Shown: piece by piece, positions 23,979 to 24,984 of the stretch | Numbering within the stretch: position 1 is the stretch's first letter | Layout of the letters: the number at the start of each line of letters is the position of its first letter | NCBI GenBank assembly: GCA_036703315.1 | Contig: DATNPH010000095.1 | Coordinates: forward strand, 1-24,984 | Length of the DNA: 24,984 nucleotides | Origin: DATNPH01 sp036703315 | GTDB taxonomy: Bacteria > Cyanobacteriota > Cyanobacteriia > Cyanobacteriales > Coleofasciculaceae | Direction of reading: 5' to 3' | Program-made: the position numbers and the translations under genes | The notes under the pieces: model-generated | Told to the model about the DNA's origin: nothing | The model's input: only the letters and a program-made list of their open reading frames with translations | The model's database searches: none

Positions 23979-24458
23979 ATGTTTCAGCCGCCATCTTTGC
24001 CAGATCTGAACCTACAGTTGCTTGCCACGATAGTGATAAGCGGGCTACTGATTGGTGTGGTGCTCACTTATACCTGGCAACAGTACAAGCAAAATCGGGT
24101 AAATCTATTTAGTAAAAAGCTTATCCCTGTTTATAGCGCCTCAATAGTGGGATTATTTTTATTATCCTTACTGACTCAGCCCCACTTTCGCGAAATCAGC
24201 CCATCCTGTAAGAACTACCAACTCCAAAAAACCCTCTATTCATCAACTCCGGCTAACCCTAGCTGCGATCGCGAAATAGCAAAAAGTGAAGCCACCTACC
24301 TGGCAGCGTATCCCGTCTTAGGGAACCGACAATCGCTCCCAGGATATTTAGGACTTCTAGCTGTGGGTGGGGGTGTGGTTATCGCGCTTCGGGCACAAGG
24401 TAGTGTAGGGCGAACTCGACGAGGCGTCCTAAGACCGAGAATTTTACGAGATACTTAG
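23979..24458 (+). CDS. Membrane protein of unknown function
   Basis: 159 residues from an ATG with AAGAGGT upstream. Three hydrophobic stretches are seen: ~12-32 (LQLLATIVISGLLIGVVLTY), ~47-65 (LIPVYSASIVGLFLLSLLT) and ~121-138 (LGLLAVGGGVVIALRA). The stretch between the last two (~66-120) is polar, with two Cys (C77, C96) that could form a disulfide if it faces the periplasm. The C-terminus is strongly basic (VGRTRRGVLRPRILRDT). No known domain recognised. It is 52 bp upstream of the porin gene, which however has its own promoter-like element. Confidence 0.7.
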   Translation: MFQPPSLPDLNLQLLATIVISGLLIGVVLTYTWQQYKQNRVNLFSKKLIPVYSASIVGLFLLSLLTQPHFREISPSCKNYQLQKTLYSSTPANPSCDREIAKSEATYLAAYPVLGNRQSLPGYLGLLAVGGGVVIALRAQGSVGRTRRGVLRPRILRDT

Positions 24459-24476
24459 ATAGATCTGGCTTCAAAA

Positions 24477-24495
24477 AAAAATTTATACAAGGGTG
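24477..24495 (+). promoter_or_regulatory. 19-nt element shared with the clpC leader
   Basis: Exact copy of the sequence at 6748-6766, here only 15 bp before the porin ATG. If TATACA is a -10 box, the transcript would start with only a short leader holding the AGGATAAG ribosome site. Confidence 0.45.
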
Positions 24496-24510
24496 TCAGG
24501 ATAAGAGACG

Positions 24511-24984
24511 ATGTCTAAATTGCTGTGGAAATCTCTGATTATTAGCCCAGCTGTTCTCGGCACAATGTTGGTAGCTTTTGCAGGTGCAGTACGCGCTACC
24601 GATGGTATCAACTTGTTGGCAGCTGAGAGTAAAGCCCCTAAAGAAGCATCCCAGCTTCAAACTGGTGAGGCTCACGCTTCTGAAGTGCCGTCGCTTGCCA
24701 AAGACACTACTTCGTCTCCCTTAACTGTGGAACCAACAGGGGCACAAGGAAAAGAACCTCACAAGGAAGCGATAGCCCCAAGTCAAAAGACTCCAGCAAC
24801 GCCAGAAGCTGAAATTCCCGCTTCTAGGTGGGTAGCGCAAGCAACAAAAGCAACAGTTGCCCAACTCACCCCAGCCGCACCAACAAACACACAAAACGTA
24901 GTAGATCTAGGCAACAGCGACAACACAAATGCCCTAGACCAAGTCACAAACGTCACCCAGCTGACAGATGTCAGACCAACAGAC
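24511..24984 (+). CDS. Porin with SLH domain, N-terminal fragment (runs off the right edge)
   Basis: 158 codons are present from the ATG at 24511, with AGGA ten bases before. The start MSKLLWKSLIISPAVLGTML and a hydrophobic core ending near GAVRA form a signal peptide. A long low-complexity linker rich in Ala, Thr, Pro, Glu and Lys follows (~35-125). Then comes VTNVTQLTDVRPTD, the beginning of an S-layer homology domain as found in cyanobacterial outer-membrane porins (iron-uptake/OprB-like family), in which the SLH domain holds onto peptidoglycan and a beta-barrel follows. The barrel lies beyond the window. The linker here is longer than in the typical porins I recall. The gene has a promoter-like element shared with clpC. 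Confidence 0.85.
   Translation, partial: MSKLLWKSLIISPAVLGTMLVAFAGAVRATDGINLLAAESKAPKEASQLQTGEAHASEVPSLAKDTTSSPLTVEPTGAQGKEPHKEAIAPSQKTPATPEAEIPASRWVAQATKATVAQLTPAAPTNTQNVVDLGNSDNTNALDQVTNVTQLTDVRPTD

Noticed and set aside
23897..24112. 71-residue frame overlapping the membrane protein start
   Set aside because: The frame at 23979 has a better ribosome site, longer length and coherent membrane helices.

Overview
The window is chromosomal DNA of a cyanobacterium, probably a filamentous, repeat-rich one. The evidence is many copies of the HIP1 octamer GCGATCGC, a cyanobacterial ClpC, GUN4, DUF1816 and DUF4112 proteins, a glutamine synthetase inactivating factor of the IF7 type, and an SLH-type porin start at the right edge. 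No rRNA, tRNA, CRISPR array or intact transposase was seen. It looks like ordinary core and accessory chromosome with heavy small-repeat invasion, not a phage or a genomic island.

Left part (1-6124, minus strand): a very large serine/threonine kinase - AAA ATPase - GAF - histidine kinase fusion. Downstream of it is the truncated start of a response regulator with an acidic repetitive N-terminus. The kinase gene carries at least three in-frame insertions that look like intergenic repeats. Next comes a long leader and clpC (6815-9298) with a strong terminator, a heptamer-based tandem repeat, a small Cys/Trp/Tyr-rich protein of unknown function (9904), a 51-residue zinc-ribbon protein, and glutamine-dependent NAD synthetase nadE with a duplicated translation-initiation region.

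Middle part (12500-17700): a repeat-rich gap, possibly an IS200/IS605 relic, followed by a lone GUN4 domain (minus), DUF4112 (plus), and a minus-strand group. That group is a SGNH/DUF1574-like lipoprotein, a thioredoxin-like [2Fe-2S] ferredoxin and an M48 metalloprotease. DUF1816 and a small two-helix membrane protein lie on the plus strand. The gap 17683-18162 is unusual: it is a chain of consecutive palindromes ending in a terminator-like stem, then AT-rich operator-like repeats before a ribbon-helix-helix gene.

Right part (18355-24984): two copies (18555 and 23491) of a ~117-bp MITE-like element bounded by TA dinucleotides, a gamma-glutamyltransferase (minus), and a probable glycosyltransferase-MFS exporter operon (plus). 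Then comes gifA (IF7), a nitrogen-control gene. It has the three arginines I recall as essential for glutamine synthetase binding, and a perfect TGTA-N8-TACA NtcA box upstream. Last are a membrane protein of unknown function and the 5' end of a porin. A 19-nt sequence just upstream of the porin is repeated exactly in the clpC leader, suggesting a shared promoter or regulatory element.
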